64,000 bases of DNA from Paenarthrobacter aurescens. GTDB taxonomy: Bacteria > Actinomycetota > Actinomycetes > Actinomycetales > Micrococcaceae. Positions within the stretch are counted from its first letter, which is position 1; each line of letters opens with the position of its first letter. Below the pieces are notes generated by a model that was given only the letters and a program-made list of their open reading frames with translations, made no database searches and was not told where the DNA came from. Location: positions 310,001-374,000 of the forward strand of contig NZ_JAOEFX010000003.1 in NCBI RefSeq assembly GCF_025421775.1, read 5' to 3'. The translations under genes and the position numbers were made by a program. This document shows, one piece after another, positions 52,190 to 61,808 of the stretch.

Positions 52190-52825
52190 TTACGGCGCAG
52201 CATGCTCGCTGACCCACTCCACCAAAGGCCTCAGTACCTCCCAACGGGCAGCGATCTCATCTTTGGCAGCGGGAGTCGAAAGCCAGTCCGGTTGCCCAAC
52301 CTCCACGCCTGCCGACAACGACTTGTGCTTGAGCAGCTCAGCGCGTGGATGGTCTTTGTCGAAACCCCGCGGAACGGTCTTGAGCTTCTCGCCCTCGATG
52401 GCAAACCCGGCCGTCGCGATCGAATCAACGATCCCCTGCAGCTCCAATCCACTGTCCGGAGCATCCACGGCAGCCCGGAAACGCGCCAGCTGCGCCGGCG
52501 TGTGGGAGTGGTAGCCCCCGCCGATCAGCAGGCCATCCGCGCTGATCTGGACGTAGTAGCCGACGCCCTCCTGGGTGGCAGCAAAGGCCCCCTGGGCAGT
52601 CTTGTACGGCGACTTGTCCTGGGAGAACCTGACATCCCGGTTGGGACGAAAGATCTTTGCTGGCCCGAACTGCGGCTCCAACTCTGAAAGGAGAGCTGTC
52701 AGCGGCTCCCTGACCTCGACGTCGTACGTTCTTTTATGCTCCAGCCACCATTCACGGTTGTTGTTTTCTTCAAGCTCGGCGTAAAAGCGGAATGCGGCAG
52801 TAGGGATGCCTTCGAATGTGCTCAT
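52190..52825 (-). CDS. DUF2461 domain-containing protein
   Basis: The 211-residue cytoplasmic protein matches the DUF2461 (TIGR02453) family, with FRFYAELEENNNREWWLEHKRTYD near the start, IFRPNRDVRFSQDKSPYKT in the middle and PRGFDKDHPRAELLKHKSL near residue 157. The family is widespread and of unknown function. The full length is normal. It converges on the permease gene and is followed upstream by the catalase terminator region. No partner genes suggest a role. Confidence 0.92.
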   Translation of the reverse strand: MSTFEGIPTAAFRFYAELEENNNREWWLEHKRTYDVEVREPLTALLSELEPQFGPAKIFRPNRDVRFSQDKSPYKTAQGAFAATQEGVGYYVQISADGLLIGGGYHSHTPAQLARFRAAVDAPDSGLELQGIVDSIATAGFAIEGEKLKTVPRGFDKDHPRAELLKHKSLSAGVEVGQPDWLSTPAAKDEIAARWEVLRPLVEWVSEHAAP

Positions 52826-52892
52826 GGAAGGATCCTAGGGACGTCACTACCGGCCCAGCCATAGCCAACGGAGGCTATGTGGAAAACAAAAA

Positions 52893-52928
52893 GATCACCC
52901 CGCCGCGGAGATCCGCAGCGGGGTGATC
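52893..52928 (-). terminator. Rho-independent terminator after the catalase gene
   Basis: GATCACCCCGC (52893-52903) pairs with GCGGGGTGATC (52918-52928), with an inner GCGGA/TCCGC stem. On the minus strand the stem is followed by TTTTTG, so it ends the catalase transcript. Confidence 0.88.
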
Positions 52929-52953
52929 AGGAAATGCAGTAGAGCAAAGACGC

Positions 52954-54435
52954 TTAGAGCTTGTTGGCTGCTTCGGCGTCGGACTCGGTCTGGCCTGCAC
53001 CAAGGTTGGCGCGGAGCTTGGCGCCGAGCTCGGAGTCAACGTTGGTCCAGTACTGGATTGCGCGTTCCTTGATGTCGGCGTTCTTCACGCCGCCAACGGC
53101 ACCGGTGATGGTGTCCAGGAGACGGGCCTTGGCGGCGTCGTCGTAAACCTCGCGGTACAGGGTACCGGCCTGGCCGAAGTCGTCGTCCTCAGCGTGGAGG
53201 GTGTGGGCGGAGAGGGTGAGCTCGCCGTCATTCTCCCAGCCACCGGCCGGGGAAGTGGGCTCAACAGCAGCCGGGCCACCAACAGAGTTCGGTGCGTACA
53301 CCGGGGTGGAGGGGGAGTTGAACAGGAAACGACCCTGGCCATCCTGGCTGTAGTTGTTGACCTGGTTCTTGGGCTGGTTCACCGGGATCTGTGCGTGGTT
53401 GGTGCCAACGCGGTAACGGTGTGCATCTGCGTAGGAGAAGATGCGGGCCTGCAGCATCTTGTCCGGGGAAGCGGCGATGCCCGGTACGAAGTTCGACGGC
53501 GCGAAGGTGGCCTGCTCGATCTGCGCGAAGTAGTTCTCCGGGTTCTTGTTCAGCTCCATGGTGCCCACGTGGATCAGCGGGTAGTCAGAGTGCGGCCACA
53601 CCTTGGTGAGGTCGAACGGGTTGAAGCGGTACGTCTTGGCATCCTCGTAAGGCATGACCTGGACGTGCAGTTCCCAAGAGGGGAAGTTGCCGTCGGCGAT
53701 GTTTTCCTGGAGGTCGCGGATGTAGAAATCTGCATCCGAGCCGGCCAGCTGCTCAGCCTGGTCGCCGGTGATGGTCTTGACGCCCTGGTTGGACTTGAAG
53801 TGGTACTTGACCCAGAAACGCTCGCCAGCGGCGTTGATCCACTGGTAGGTGTGCGAGCCGTAGCCCTGCATTTCACGCCAGGAAGCCGGGAGGCCACGGT
53901 CGCCCATGAGCCAGGTGACCTGGTGTGCGGACTCGGGGGAGAGGGTCCAGAAGTCCCACTGCATGTCAGCGTCACGCAGGTGGGTACCCGGGAGGCGCTT
54001 CTGGGAGTGGATGAAGTCCGGGAACTTGATGCCGTCGCGGATGAAGAAGACGGGGGTGTTGTTGCCAACGAGGTCGTAGTTGCCCTCGGAGGTGTAGAAC
54101 TTCACGGCGAAACCGCGGGGATCGCGCCAAGTGTCAGGAGAACCGTTCTCGCCAGCGACGGAGGAGAAACGGATCAGCATGTCCGTCTCGGTACCCGGCT
54201 GGAGGAAAGCTGCCTTGGTGTAGGCCGAGACGTCCGAGGTGGTCTTGAACGTACCGAATGCGCCGCCACCCTTGGCGTGCACTACACGCTCCGGGACCCG
54301 CTCGCGGTTGAACTGTGCGAGCTTCTCCACCAGGTAGTGGTCGGTGAGGATGATGGCACCGTCAGCGCCGACGGACTTCGAGTGCGCGTCGGACGTAACG
54401 GGGGCACCTGACTGAGTTGTTGAAATGGCAGTCAT
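52954..54435 (-). CDS. katA: Heme catalase
   Basis: The 493-residue monofunctional catalase disproportionates hydrogen peroxide. Catalytic His53 lies in [12 protein letters not shown], the distal Asn in [10 protein letters not shown] (125-126), and the proximal heme ligand Tyr335 in [12 protein letters not shown]. The length is that of small-subunit clade 3 enzymes. AAGGAG precedes the ATG. The Fur-family gene ends 14 bases upstream on the same strand, giving a furA-katA type operon that is probably peroxide-induced. Confidence 0.95.
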   Translation of the reverse strand: MTAISTTQSGAPVTSDAHSKSVGADGAIILTDHYLVEKLAQFNRERVPERVVHAKGGGAFGTFKTTSDVSAYTKAAFLQPGTETDMLIRFSSVAGENGSPDTWRDPRGFAVKFYTSEGNYDLVGNNTPVFFIRDGIKFPDFIHSQKRLPGTHLRDADMQWDFWTLSPESAHQVTWLMGDRGLPASWREMQGYGSHTYQWINAAGERFWVKYHFKSNQGVKTITGDQAEQLAGSDADFYIRDLQENIADGNFPSWELHVQVMPYEDAKTYRFNPFDLTKVWPHSDYPLIHVGTMELNKNPENYFAQIEQATFAPSNFVPGIAASPDKMLQARIFSYADAHRYRVGTNHAQIPVNQPKNQVNNYSQDGQGRFLFNSPSTPVYAPNSVGGPAAVEPTSPAGGWENDGELTLSAHTLHAEDDDFGQAGTLYREVYDDAAKARLLDTITGAVGGVKNADIKERAIQYWTNVDSELGAKLRANLGAGQTESDAEAANKL

Positions 54436-54449
54436 TGTTCTCCTTTTTC

Positions 54450-54926
54450 TTATTTCTGAGTTACGGAAGTTACGGGAAGCTGTTGTTTGGACTGGCAGTC
54501 CTGGCAGATGCCTTGGTACAGGACATCGGCGATCTGGATGGTCATGGGCTTGGAATTCTCATCCCAGTGCGGAGTGAGGCACGGCGCGTGTCCCACGGCG
54601 CAATCCACGTCCTCCACCTTGCCGCAGCTGATGCAGACGGCATGGTGGTGGTTGTCACCCACCCGGGTTTCGTAGAGCGCCGGGGAGTGCGGTGGCTCAA
54701 AGCGGCGCAGCATCTGCAGGTCCGTGAGGTCGCTGAGCACTACGTAAACGGACTGCGCCGTCAGTTCAGGAAGCTCTTTGCGGGCAGCGGCAAGGATGCC
54801 TTCTGCCGGGGAGTGCGGATGGTGCTGGACTGCGGCGAGCACTGCCAGCCGCTGTTTGGTCACACGCCGGCCGTGGGCATGCAGGGCGGCGGCCCATTCT
54901 GCTTGCTCGGCTGTGTGATCTGTCAT
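54450..54926 (-). CDS. Fur-family regulator (FurA/CatR/PerR-like)
   Basis: The 158-residue protein has the Fur winged helix (residues 10-85, [25 protein letters not shown] and [20 protein letters not shown]), the metal-binding segment [20 protein letters not shown] and a C-terminal CQDC. The CxxC pairs form the structural zinc site, and the His cluster the regulatory metal site of PerR-like proteins. It directly precedes a catalase gene, the arrangement of mycobacterial furA-katG and streptomycete catR-catA, so peroxide-responsive repression of catalase and itself is likely. AT-rich inverted repeats lie just upstream. Confidence 0.9.
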   Translation of the reverse strand: MTDHTAEQAEWAAALHAHGRRVTKQRLAVLAAVQHHPHSPAEGILAAARKELPELTAQSVYVVLSDLTDLQMLRRFEPPHSPALYETRVGDNHHHAVCISCGKVEDVDCAVGHAPCLTPHWDENSKPMTIQIADVLYQGICQDCQSKQQLPVTSVTQK

Positions 54927-54941
54927 GCATTCATTGAAACA

Positions 54942-54966
54942 CTTATTTTGAGGAGTTCACAATAAG
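54942..54966 (-). promoter_or_regulatory. Candidate Fur-type operator upstream of fur-katA
   Basis: CTTATT at 54942-54947 and AATAAG at 54961-54966 are inverted copies in an AT-rich block that is unusual for this GC-rich region. The site lies 16 bases upstream of the regulator's start codon and overlaps the end of the next gene upstream. Autoregulation by the Fur protein is likely but unproven. Confidence 0.45.
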
Positions 54967-55733
54967 GCAAGGCTAACTTCTGGTGAACGCATCAGTTCTT
55001 CCAAGGGATTTACTTCTTCGGCCGCCGATCGCCCCAGCGCATGGACCCGCAACGGGATGCCTGAGCCACCCGGTTCCAAGGCAAGGCAGCTGAATCCGCT
55101 GAGTCCGCCGGACAGGGGAAGCGCTGCCAGGGCCGCACCCATTGCCAGCAGCTCCGTTGGCAAGATGTCACTTATTGACGCCACTTCCCTGACCGGTTCG
55201 ATCACCGTATGGCGGTGTCCGGCGTCAACCGTACGTACCAGCCGCCCGGCATCAGCAACAGGGCCGACGTCGGCACCCGGCCAGGACCCGGATCCCGCCT
55301 GCGCTTCGGGCAGGCCTCGCCGCAAAGCCTCACGGAGCGCGTCATCGGTGGCGTCGAGTTCGTGCTCCGGCTCCCCAACCCGACGGTGTGCGGGCAGGGA
55401 AAGCTGGCTCCCCGGCGTCGTGCTTTCTCCATCCCAGCGCCCGAAGAGGTGGAACGTGGGCGTTGATGATTCAGCAACCGGTTCTCCGATTGCCGTGCCC
55501 AGCGGGTGCCATTGGTGGGCAAACATGACGGCGGATCGGGTGACGCCTAAAACGTCATGAAGGGCAGCGCGGACCAGGTAATGGCAGAAAAGCCAGTCGG
55601 CGGCGGAGGCGTGGGCGAAGTCCGTGGAGGGATCCGAGAGCCTGATGAGGACATGCCCGGCGGTGAGTGGATGGCGAGGCCGGGCAATCTCCCAAAAGCC
55701 CGAACGGTACAGCAAGCGTCGCTCCATGCCCAT
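54957..55733 (-). CDS. Hypothetical protein, possibly HIT-like
   Basis: The 258-residue protein has no signal peptide or membrane segment. Residues 15-100 read like a degenerate HIT-superfamily domain, with EIARPRHPLTAGHVLIRLSD followed by a helix (ADWLFCHYLVRAALHDVLG) and PTFHLFGRWDG where HIT proteins have the His triad; only one His of the triad position is left. The C-terminal half is Gly/Ala-rich and unassigned. It ends 31 bases before the Fur gene and may be co-transcribed with it. The HIT link is tentative. Confidence 0.6.
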   Translation of the reverse strand: MGMERRLLYRSGFWEIARPRHPLTAGHVLIRLSDPSTDFAHASAADWLFCHYLVRAALHDVLGVTRSAVMFAHQWHPLGTAIGEPVAESSTPTFHLFGRWDGESTTPGSQLSLPAHRRVGEPEHELDATDDALREALRRGLPEAQAGSGSWPGADVGPVADAGRLVRTVDAGHRHTVIEPVREVASISDILPTELLAMGAALAALPLSGGLSGFSCLALEPGGSGIPLRVHALGRSAAEEVNPLEELMRSPEVSLALL

Positions 55734-55825
55734 GTCAACTCCTTCCCCCGCGTGAGCCTACCAATCAATCCATGGCGGATGGGAGGGCGGCGGGAGGCAA
55801 CTGCCACGATCGTTAAGGTAGGACA

Positions 55826-57097
55826 GTGGCAAAACTACTGGCAGACATCACCCCCTTGAAGGAGAGCCCGGCTTTTCGGCGGCTTTGGATGGGCGCTTCG
55901 GTAGCTGCCATTGGCACCCAGCTGACCTTGGTGGCTGTCAGCCTGGAGGTCTACCGGCTGACCCAGGAGAGCTTCTACGTGGGACTCCTGGGCATCTTCG
56001 CACTGGTCCCGTTGGTGATCGCAGGACTCTACGGCGGGTCCATCTCGGACGCCTATGACCGCCGCAAAGTGGCCATCATCGCTTCCCTTGTCCTCTGGGC
56101 AACCACCGCGGGGCTCGCCTTGCAGGCATGGCTGGAGATCGGCAACATTTGGATCCTCTACGCACTGGTGGCCATCCAAAGTGGTGCGCAGGGCATCAAC
56201 GGTCCCGCCCGAAGCGCCATTATTCCGTTGCTGGTCCGCAAAGACCTGCTCCCCGCAGCGAACGCCCTGAGCATGCTGACCTTCGGATTGTCCATGACCG
56301 CCGGACCGCTCCTGGCGGGCGTCCTCGTGGCAACCATTGGCTTCGGCTGGACCTACACCATCGATGTCATCAGCTTCACGTTTGCGCTCTGGGGGCTCTT
56401 CAAGCTGCCGCCGTTGCCGCCCTCCAAGGATGCGGTGCGGCCAGGGCTCCGGTCGGTGGTGGAAGGCTTCCGTTTCCTGGGCACCCGACCCAATGTCCGC
56501 ATGACCTTCATCATCGACCTCATCGCCATGATCTGCGCCCAGCCCCGGGCTTTGATGCCTGCCATCGGGGCGGTCATGATCGGCGGCGGAGAAACCACGG
56601 TGGGTGTACTGCTTGCATCGACAGCTGTGGGCGCTTTCCTCGCCGGTCTCTTTTCCGGACCGCTGGGCCGGGTCCGCATGCAGGGCAGCGCCGTGGTGTG
56701 GTCCGTGGTTGGGTGGGGAGCCTCGATTGCCGGCTTTGGTTTGGTGGTCCTGCTGGCCGGGGACGCAGGACGCGATGGCGTCACGCCGTGGTTGATCCCG
56801 GCCGCCCTCTGCTGTGCCCTTGCGGGGATTTCCGACTCTGTCAGCGCCGTCTTCCGCACCACCATCCTCCAGTCGGCCACACCGGATCACTTGCGTGGAC
56901 GGCTGCAAGGGGTGTTCATCGTGGTGGTGGCTGGCGGACCCAGGGTGGGGGACATGCTGGCCGGCGGTGTCACCCAGTTCCTCAGCGAAGGCGGCGTGCT
57001 GCTCATCGGCGGACTCCTCTGCATAGTCCTGGCGTGGCTAGCGACCCGCTTCCAGCCCGGGTTCGTTGCCTACGACGCGAAGCATCCGGTGCCCTGA
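55826..57097 (+). CDS. MFS transporter, EntS-like
   Basis: The 423-residue membrane protein has twelve predicted helices of the MFS_3 (EntS-like) group, with SPAFRRLWMGASVAAIGTQLTLVAVSLEVYRLT at the start and the loop motif GGSISDAYDRRKVAI. Members export siderophores, drugs or other hydrophobic compounds. A TAAGGT hexamer ends six bases before the GTG start, suggesting a leaderless mRNA. It lies among iron and oxidative-stress genes, but the substrate is unknown. Confidence 0.87.
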   Translation: MAKLLADITPLKESPAFRRLWMGASVAAIGTQLTLVAVSLEVYRLTQESFYVGLLGIFALVPLVIAGLYGGSISDAYDRRKVAIIASLVLWATTAGLALQAWLEIGNIWILYALVAIQSGAQGINGPARSAIIPLLVRKDLLPAANALSMLTFGLSMTAGPLLAGVLVATIGFGWTYTIDVISFTFALWGLFKLPPLPPSKDAVRPGLRSVVEGFRFLGTRPNVRMTFIIDLIAMICAQPRALMPAIGAVMIGGGETTVGVLLASTAVGAFLAGLFSGPLGRVRMQGSAVVWSVVGWGASIAGFGLVVLLAGDAGRDGVTPWLIPAALCCALAGISDSVSAVFRTTILQSATPDHLRGRLQGVFIVVVAGGPRVGDMLAGGVTQFLSEGGVLLIGGLLCIVLAWLATRFQPGFVAYDAKHPVP

Positions 57098-57206
57098 CCT
57101 GGCCGGGCGCCACCCAACGTAGGCTGAGAACGGAACACGACGACCGGCGTCGGCGTTAACCCGTAGGGAACCCCCGCAAGAGCCGACGAAAGTGACAAGA
57201 GAGACC

Positions 57207-58076
57207 GTGCATAAACACAACAATGGACTCAAGACCGCGGCGCTCTTCGGTGTGCTGTGGGCGGTGTTGTTGGGTTTGGGCGCCATCATCGCGGCGGGCA
57301 CGCGCAGTACCACGCCCATCTGGATCATGGCGTTGATCGGCGTAGGCACCACTGCGTACGGGTACTGGAACAGCGACAAGATCGCCATCCGTTCCATGGC
57401 GGCCTACCCGGTCACCGAGGCGCAGGCACCGCAGCTGTACCAGATAGTCCGGGAGCTCTCCGTCCGGGCCAACAAGCCGATGCCGCGGATCTACCTCTCG
57501 CCCACCATGACGCCCAACGCCTTCGCCACTGGCCGCAACCCCAAGAACGCTGCCGTGTGCTGCACCGAGGGAATCCTGCACCTCCTCGACGCCCGCGAGC
57601 TCAGGGGTGTGCTGGGACATGAGCTGATGCACGTGTACAACCGCGACATCCTGACCTCATCCGTCGCAGCCGCCGTGGCCGGTGTCATCACGTCCGTGGG
57701 GCAGATGCTGCTGATCTTTGGCAGCGGGGACCGACGAAACGCCAATCCGCTGGCCACCATTGCCATGGCCCTGCTCGCGCCGTTCGCGGCTTCACTGATT
57801 CAGATGGCCATTTCCCGCACGCGGGAGTACGACGCCGATGAGGACGGTGCCGAGCTGACCGGAGACCCGTTGGCGCTCGCCTCAGCCCTGCGCAAGATCG
57901 AATCCGGCGTCAGCCAACTGCCCCTGCCGCAGGACCAGAAGCTCGTCAATGCCTCGCACCTGATGATCGCCAACCCGTTCCGTGGCGGAGGAATGCGGCG
58001 TATGTTCTCAACGCACCCGCCCATGAAGGAACGGATCAGCCGCTTGGAACGGATGGCCGGACGGCCACTTTCCTAG
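57207..58076 (+). CDS. htpX: Zinc metalloprotease HtpX
   Basis: The 289-residue membrane protease removes damaged membrane proteins. It has two N-terminal helices (AALFGVLWAVLLGLGAII and PIWIMALIGVGTTAYGY), the zinc site HELMH at 138-142 with the third ligand in REYDADEDGAEL, and two more hydrophobic segments between. The GTG at 57207 gives MHKHNNGLKTAALFG, the usual actinobacterial N-terminus; a GTG at 57192 is an alternative. It converges on efeB with 18 bases between stops. Confidence 0.93.
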   Translation: MHKHNNGLKTAALFGVLWAVLLGLGAIIAAGTRSTTPIWIMALIGVGTTAYGYWNSDKIAIRSMAAYPVTEAQAPQLYQIVRELSVRANKPMPRIYLSPTMTPNAFATGRNPKNAAVCCTEGILHLLDARELRGVLGHELMHVYNRDILTSSVAAAVAGVITSVGQMLLIFGSGDRRNANPLATIAMALLAPFAASLIQMAISRTREYDADEDGAELTGDPLALASALRKIESGVSQLPLPQDQKLVNASHLMIANPFRGGGMRRMFSTHPPMKERISRLERMAGRPLS

Positions 58077-58094
58077 GTTCCCGTTGAACCAGGG

Positions 58095-59528
58095 CTAGGC
58101 GAACAGACCTTCTCCGATGAAGCCGCCGGCCCGGACGCCTGGAGGCACAGCAAAGAGCCCGGAGCCTGTGTGCTTCAGGTACTCCACGGAGAGAGTGTCG
58201 CTCTTGGCCAGGGCCAGCTGCATAGGGACGTAGTGGGTCCGCGGGTCCTTCACGAACGCGATGAAGAACAACCCGGCGTCCAAATGGCCCAGCCCGTCTG
58301 AGCCGTCCGTAAAGTTGTAGCCGCGCCGCAGCATCCTCACGCCGGCATTCTGGTCAGGGTGGGCCAGCCTCATGTGGGAATCCATGGGAATCAAGGGGTC
58401 CCCGGCCCGCCCCGCCAATGAGAAGTCGGGCGTGGTGAATTCATCCCCGCCTGACAGGGGAGCGCCCACGCCCTTGGTCCTGCCGATCAGGCCTTCCTGT
58501 TCCCGCAGCGACGTCCGGTCCCAGATCTCAATGTGCATCTGGATCCGGCGGGCCACCAGGTAGCTGCCGCCGGTCATCCACTGCTCGCTTGAACGGGCAC
58601 CCGCGCCAACCCACACATGCTCGTCCAGCAGGGTGTTGTCCTCCACCTTGAGATTGTTGGTGCCGTCCTTGAAGCCAAAGAGGTTCCGGGGTGTCACTTG
58701 CGCGCGGGACGTGGAAGAAGTGCGTCCAAAGCCCAGTTGCGACCACCGAACCCGCACCTTGCCGAAACCGATCCTGGCAAGGTTGCGGATGGCATGGACG
58801 GCAACTTGGGGATCGTCCGCGCACGCCTGGATCACGATGTCGCCACCAGTACGCCCGGGTTGGAGGTCGTCGCCGGGAAAATGCGGGAGGTCGATCAAAG
58901 CCTCCGGACGCCGGCCATCCAGACCGAACCGGGCCTTGCCATCCTTTTCGAACAGCCCCGCACCAAAACCGAACGTCAGGGTCAGCTTCGCCGCGGGAAG
59001 GTCCAACGCCTCGCCGGTGTCTTCCGGAGGGGCATCGTACGGTCCGTCGACGGCGCCTGTCTTGCCCGTGGGGTTGCCGGTGGTCATGGCTTCAGCCGCG
59101 GCCGTCCAGTCCTTGAGGAGCTTGATGAGTTCCTTGCGGTCCTCAGTGGTGACATCGAAGGCCGCCATGTGCAGGCGGTCTTGGGCCGGGGTAGTGATAC
59201 CGGCCTGGTGATCGCCGAAGAACGGCACCACGGCCTCGCCGGCACCGGTATCCGCAGCCGCGGCACCTGCCGTCAAAGCGTCATGCCCCAGGAATCCAGC
59301 GGCCAATCCAGCCACTGCTCCTGCGCCGCCCACTCCAGCCAGCGAGAGCAGGCCGCGACGCGACATCCGGGAACTTGCCGCAGCAGCGGACGCTGCCGAA
59401 CCGCCGTCGGACGCTTCCCGGGAAGTTACGACGGCGGTCGACTCGCCGGAGTGCCCGACGCCGTTACTCTCACCTGGGCGGTTGGCGTCGGCGCTTTCGC
59501 CGGTGTGCCCGAAAGGGCAGCCGCTCAC
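58095..59528 (-). CDS. efeB: Dye-decolorising-type peroxidase EfeB, Tat-exported
   Basis: The 477-residue heme peroxidase of the EfeUOB system oxidises Fe(II) or releases iron from heme outside the membrane. A long polar start of about 52 residues precedes the twin-arginine signal MSRRGLLSLAGVGG. The DyP signature GFKDGTNN and the heme-ligand His in DSHMRLAHP are present, with LRRGYNF later. Its GTG overlaps the efeO stop as GTGA. The extended, Ser/Gly-rich N-terminus is unusual and an internal start at the ATG before SRRGLLS is possible. Confidence 0.92.
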   Translation of the reverse strand: MSGCPFGHTGESADANRPGESNGVGHSGESTAVVTSREASDGGSAASAAAASSRMSRRGLLSLAGVGGAGAVAGLAAGFLGHDALTAGAAAADTGAGEAVVPFFGDHQAGITTPAQDRLHMAAFDVTTEDRKELIKLLKDWTAAAEAMTTGNPTGKTGAVDGPYDAPPEDTGEALDLPAAKLTLTFGFGAGLFEKDGKARFGLDGRRPEALIDLPHFPGDDLQPGRTGGDIVIQACADDPQVAVHAIRNLARIGFGKVRVRWSQLGFGRTSSTSRAQVTPRNLFGFKDGTNNLKVEDNTLLDEHVWVGAGARSSEQWMTGGSYLVARRIQMHIEIWDRTSLREQEGLIGRTKGVGAPLSGGDEFTTPDFSLAGRAGDPLIPMDSHMRLAHPDQNAGVRMLRRGYNFTDGSDGLGHLDAGLFFIAFVKDPRTHYVPMQLALAKSDTLSVEYLKHTGSGLFAVPPGVRAGGFIGEGLFA

Positions 59529-60697
59529 AGCACCACGGCTGCGGTGAGCTTGGAGAGGGGCTCACCCAGCGAATCGACCAAGGCCGCGAGCTGCTGGACC
59601 TGCTCCTGGCTCAGCTCGTTGTAGTAAACAAAGCCGTCGCCCTTGGCGTGCTTCTTGAGCTCGGTTTGCAGGGCCGTGAACTTCTCGTCCAAGGACTTGG
59701 CGAGCTCTGCGTCCTTCTGCTCCAGAGCCGGCCTCAAGTTCTCGAAAGCGATGCGGGCGCCGTCAACGTTGGCCTGGAAGTCCCAGAGATCGGTGTGGGA
59801 CCAGATCTCTTCTTCGCCGGTGACCTTGCCGGTAGCAACCTCATCCAGGAGTTCCTTGGCGCCGTTGCCCAGCTTGTCCGGGGTCAGTTCCACCGTGCGG
59901 GTGCGGGTGACCAGGTCCTCGGTGTCCGCTACCAGTTGCGTGGAAATGGCGGTGCGCTCTGCAGGGGTCATGGCGGTGTACTCAGCCGGCGGGAAGAGGT
60001 CCTTCTCGGCGCGGTGCCAGCCGGTCCATTCCTGACCGGGCTCAAGGTCTGCCTCGCGGGCATCAAGCTTGGGGTCCAGGTCGCCGAAGGATTCAGCTAC
60101 CGGTTCGATTCTCTCCCAGTGCATGCGGGTTGAAGCGTAGAGGTCGCGTGCCTTGGCTGCGTCACCGGAGGCGAAAGCCTCGGCGAAGGCCTTGGTGCCC
60201 ACGATCAGCTGCTCGGTCTGGTCCTTGACGTAGGCGGCGTACTGCTGGGACCCGTTGTCCAGGAGCTTCTGGAAGTCGGCATCCACGCTGGGCTTGGTGC
60301 CGGATTCGGTGACCTCGAAGGAGGCACGGATACCCTCGCCCTGCATTCCGGGCTTGCACGCCGTGTTGTACTTGCCGGCTGGCGCCGTGACCACCAGGTT
60401 GCGGGTGATACCGGGGCCGATGTTCTCCACCTCGCCCAGGATCCGCAGACCGTCCTCGGCCAGCAGATAGAACTCGGTGACCTCCGTGCCCTCGTTCTTC
60501 ACGGCAAAGGTGAGGTTGCCGCTGGGCGCGGTTCCCGTGGACACCTTGCACTCGTTGGCGGTGCTGCTGACCTGGATGGGCCCATCGGTGGCGCCCGTGG
60601 TCTTGGTGTTGTCTGTGCAGCCGGCAAGTACCAAGGGCACAGCTGCGGCCGCGCCGATCACGGCGAGCGTCCGGCGAAGTGTGGGTGATCCGAGCAT
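59525..60697 (-). CDS. efeO: Iron uptake protein EfeO (cupredoxin plus M75 domain)
   Basis: The 390-residue lipoprotein binds iron for the EfeU permease. A signal peptide with the lipobox LAGC near residue 26 precedes a cupredoxin-like domain (residues 40-135, with STANECKVSTGTAPSGNLTFAVKN) and the M75/imelysin domain with the HWERIEP metal motif. It lies between efeU and efeB in the usual order and overlaps efeB by four bases. The 64-base gap from efeU includes no obvious terminator. Confidence 0.94.
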   Translation of the reverse strand: MLGSPTLRRTLAVIGAAAAVPLVLAGCTDNTKTTGATDGPIQVSSTANECKVSTGTAPSGNLTFAVKNEGTEVTEFYLLAEDGLRILGEVENIGPGITRNLVVTAPAGKYNTACKPGMQGEGIRASFEVTESGTKPSVDADFQKLLDNGSQQYAAYVKDQTEQLIVGTKAFAEAFASGDAAKARDLYASTRMHWERIEPVAESFGDLDPKLDAREADLEPGQEWTGWHRAEKDLFPPAEYTAMTPAERTAISTQLVADTEDLVTRTRTVELTPDKLGNGAKELLDEVATGKVTGEEEIWSHTDLWDFQANVDGARIAFENLRPALEQKDAELAKSLDEKFTALQTELKKHAKGDGFVYYNELSQEQVQQLAALVDSLGEPLSKLTAAVVL

Positions 60698-60761
60698 GGG
60701 TGGGTCCTTTATGTTGGGGGTAAGCGCGCTGCCGGAGTGAGCAGGAAAGACTGGGGCTGTT

Positions 60762-61613
60762 TCAGGCCTGCGTTGCGACAGCCGGGGCTGCCGTGCTGGC
60801 GGCCTTGGGCGGCGACGAACGGTTGGCCCTGAGGTAGAGGAACAGGACCGGGACTACGTAGAGCACCCAGGCCGCCGCTTCCAGCCAGGTGGTGGCAGGG
60901 GAGAAGTTCAGGGTGCCTTTGAGCAGGGTCCCGTACCAGGACGACGGCGGGATGGCGGCCGAGACGTCGAAGGCCAGGTTGTTCAACCCGGGTAGGATGC
61001 CGGCTTCCTGGAGATCATGGATTCCATAGGCCAGGACGCCGCCGGCAATGATGATCAGGCCGACGCCGGTCCAGGTGAAGAAGCGGCCGAGGTTCACCTT
61101 CAGGACACCCCGATGCAGGAGGTACCCCAAGCCGGCTGCCGTGATCAGGCCCAGCAGTGCGCCGAGCAGGGGCAAAGTGGTTTCGCCGGTGGCCTGGGCT
61201 GCAGCCCAGATGAACAACGCTGTTTCGAGGCCTTCCCGGCCCACGGCCAGTGCCGCGACCACCACAAGGCCCCAGGCGGCGCCGTCGGCCGCTTTGTCTA
61301 CCTGCGAGCGGAGTTCACCGCCGAGGCTGCGAGCGGTCCGGGCCATCCAGAAAACCATCCAGGTCACCAAGGCGACGGCCACGATGGACAAGCCACCGCC
61401 GATCGCTTCCTGGGCCTCGAACGTGAGTCCGCGGGGGCCGAAGGTCAGCAGCGCGCCGAAGCCAAGCGAAATGGCAATGGCGAGGCCCACGCCCATCCAC
61501 ACCCGGGAGATCAGATGCCGCCTGCCTGTCTTGATGAGGTAGGCCATCAGGAGCACCACGATCAGTGATGCCTCAAGGCCTTCACGCAGGCCGATCAGGT
61601 AATTGGCGGTCAT
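60762..61613 (-). CDS. efeU: Ferrous iron permease EfeU (FTR1 family)
   Basis: The 283-residue permease has seven predicted helices and two REGLE iron-binding motifs, at residues 10-14 (LREGLEAS) and 126-130 (GREGLETAL), as needed for FTR1-type transport. The ATG at 61613 starts right at the conserved [14 protein letters not shown]; the frame is open to 61652 but that extension crosses the iron box. It is the first gene of efeUOB and is preceded by an IdeR-type operator. Confidence 0.94.
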   Translation of the reverse strand: MTANYLIGLREGLEASLIVVLLMAYLIKTGRRHLISRVWMGVGLAIAISLGFGALLTFGPRGLTFEAQEAIGGGLSIVAVALVTWMVFWMARTARSLGGELRSQVDKAADGAAWGLVVVAALAVGREGLETALFIWAAAQATGETTLPLLGALLGLITAAGLGYLLHRGVLKVNLGRFFTWTGVGLIIIAGGVLAYGIHDLQEAGILPGLNNLAFDVSAAIPPSSWYGTLLKGTLNFSPATTWLEAAAWVLYVVPVLFLYLRANRSSPPKAASTAAPAVATQA

Positions 61614-61641
61614 GGATTTTCTTTCGCTAAGGGGAGCCGTA

Positions 61642-61690
61642 CTTAGGCTCACCTAAGGATGAAGAATACTGTGACTTGACTATTACGCAA
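61642..61690 (-). promoter_or_regulatory. Promoter and IdeR/DmdR-like iron box of efeUOB
   Basis: On the minus strand TTGCGT (61690-61685) and TATTCT (61668-61663) are 16 bases apart. The inverted repeat CTTAGG-CTCA-CCTAAG lies at 61642-61657, over the expected start site, and matches the core of the TTAGGTTAGGCTAACCTAA iron box. Iron-loaded IdeR/DmdR would repress here. Confidence 0.75.
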
Positions 61691-61748
61691 AGAAATCATG
61701 CGCTAATGCGCCAACTCATTACGACAGTCGGTGTATTTTTGGGCAGCA

Positions 61749-61793
61749 AAAAGCCGGTGTGCAGGCCCCTGGCTGGGCTGCACCCCGGCTTTT
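61749..61793 (-). terminator. Terminator after yajQ
   Basis: AAAAGCCGG (61749-61757) pairs with CCGGCTTTT (61785-61793), with an inner GTGCAG/CTGCAC pairing. Runs of A and T at both ends make it effective in both directions. It ends the yajQ transcript 15 bases after its stop. Confidence 0.85.
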
Positions 61794-61808
61794 CGGACGG
61801 TGCTGGGA

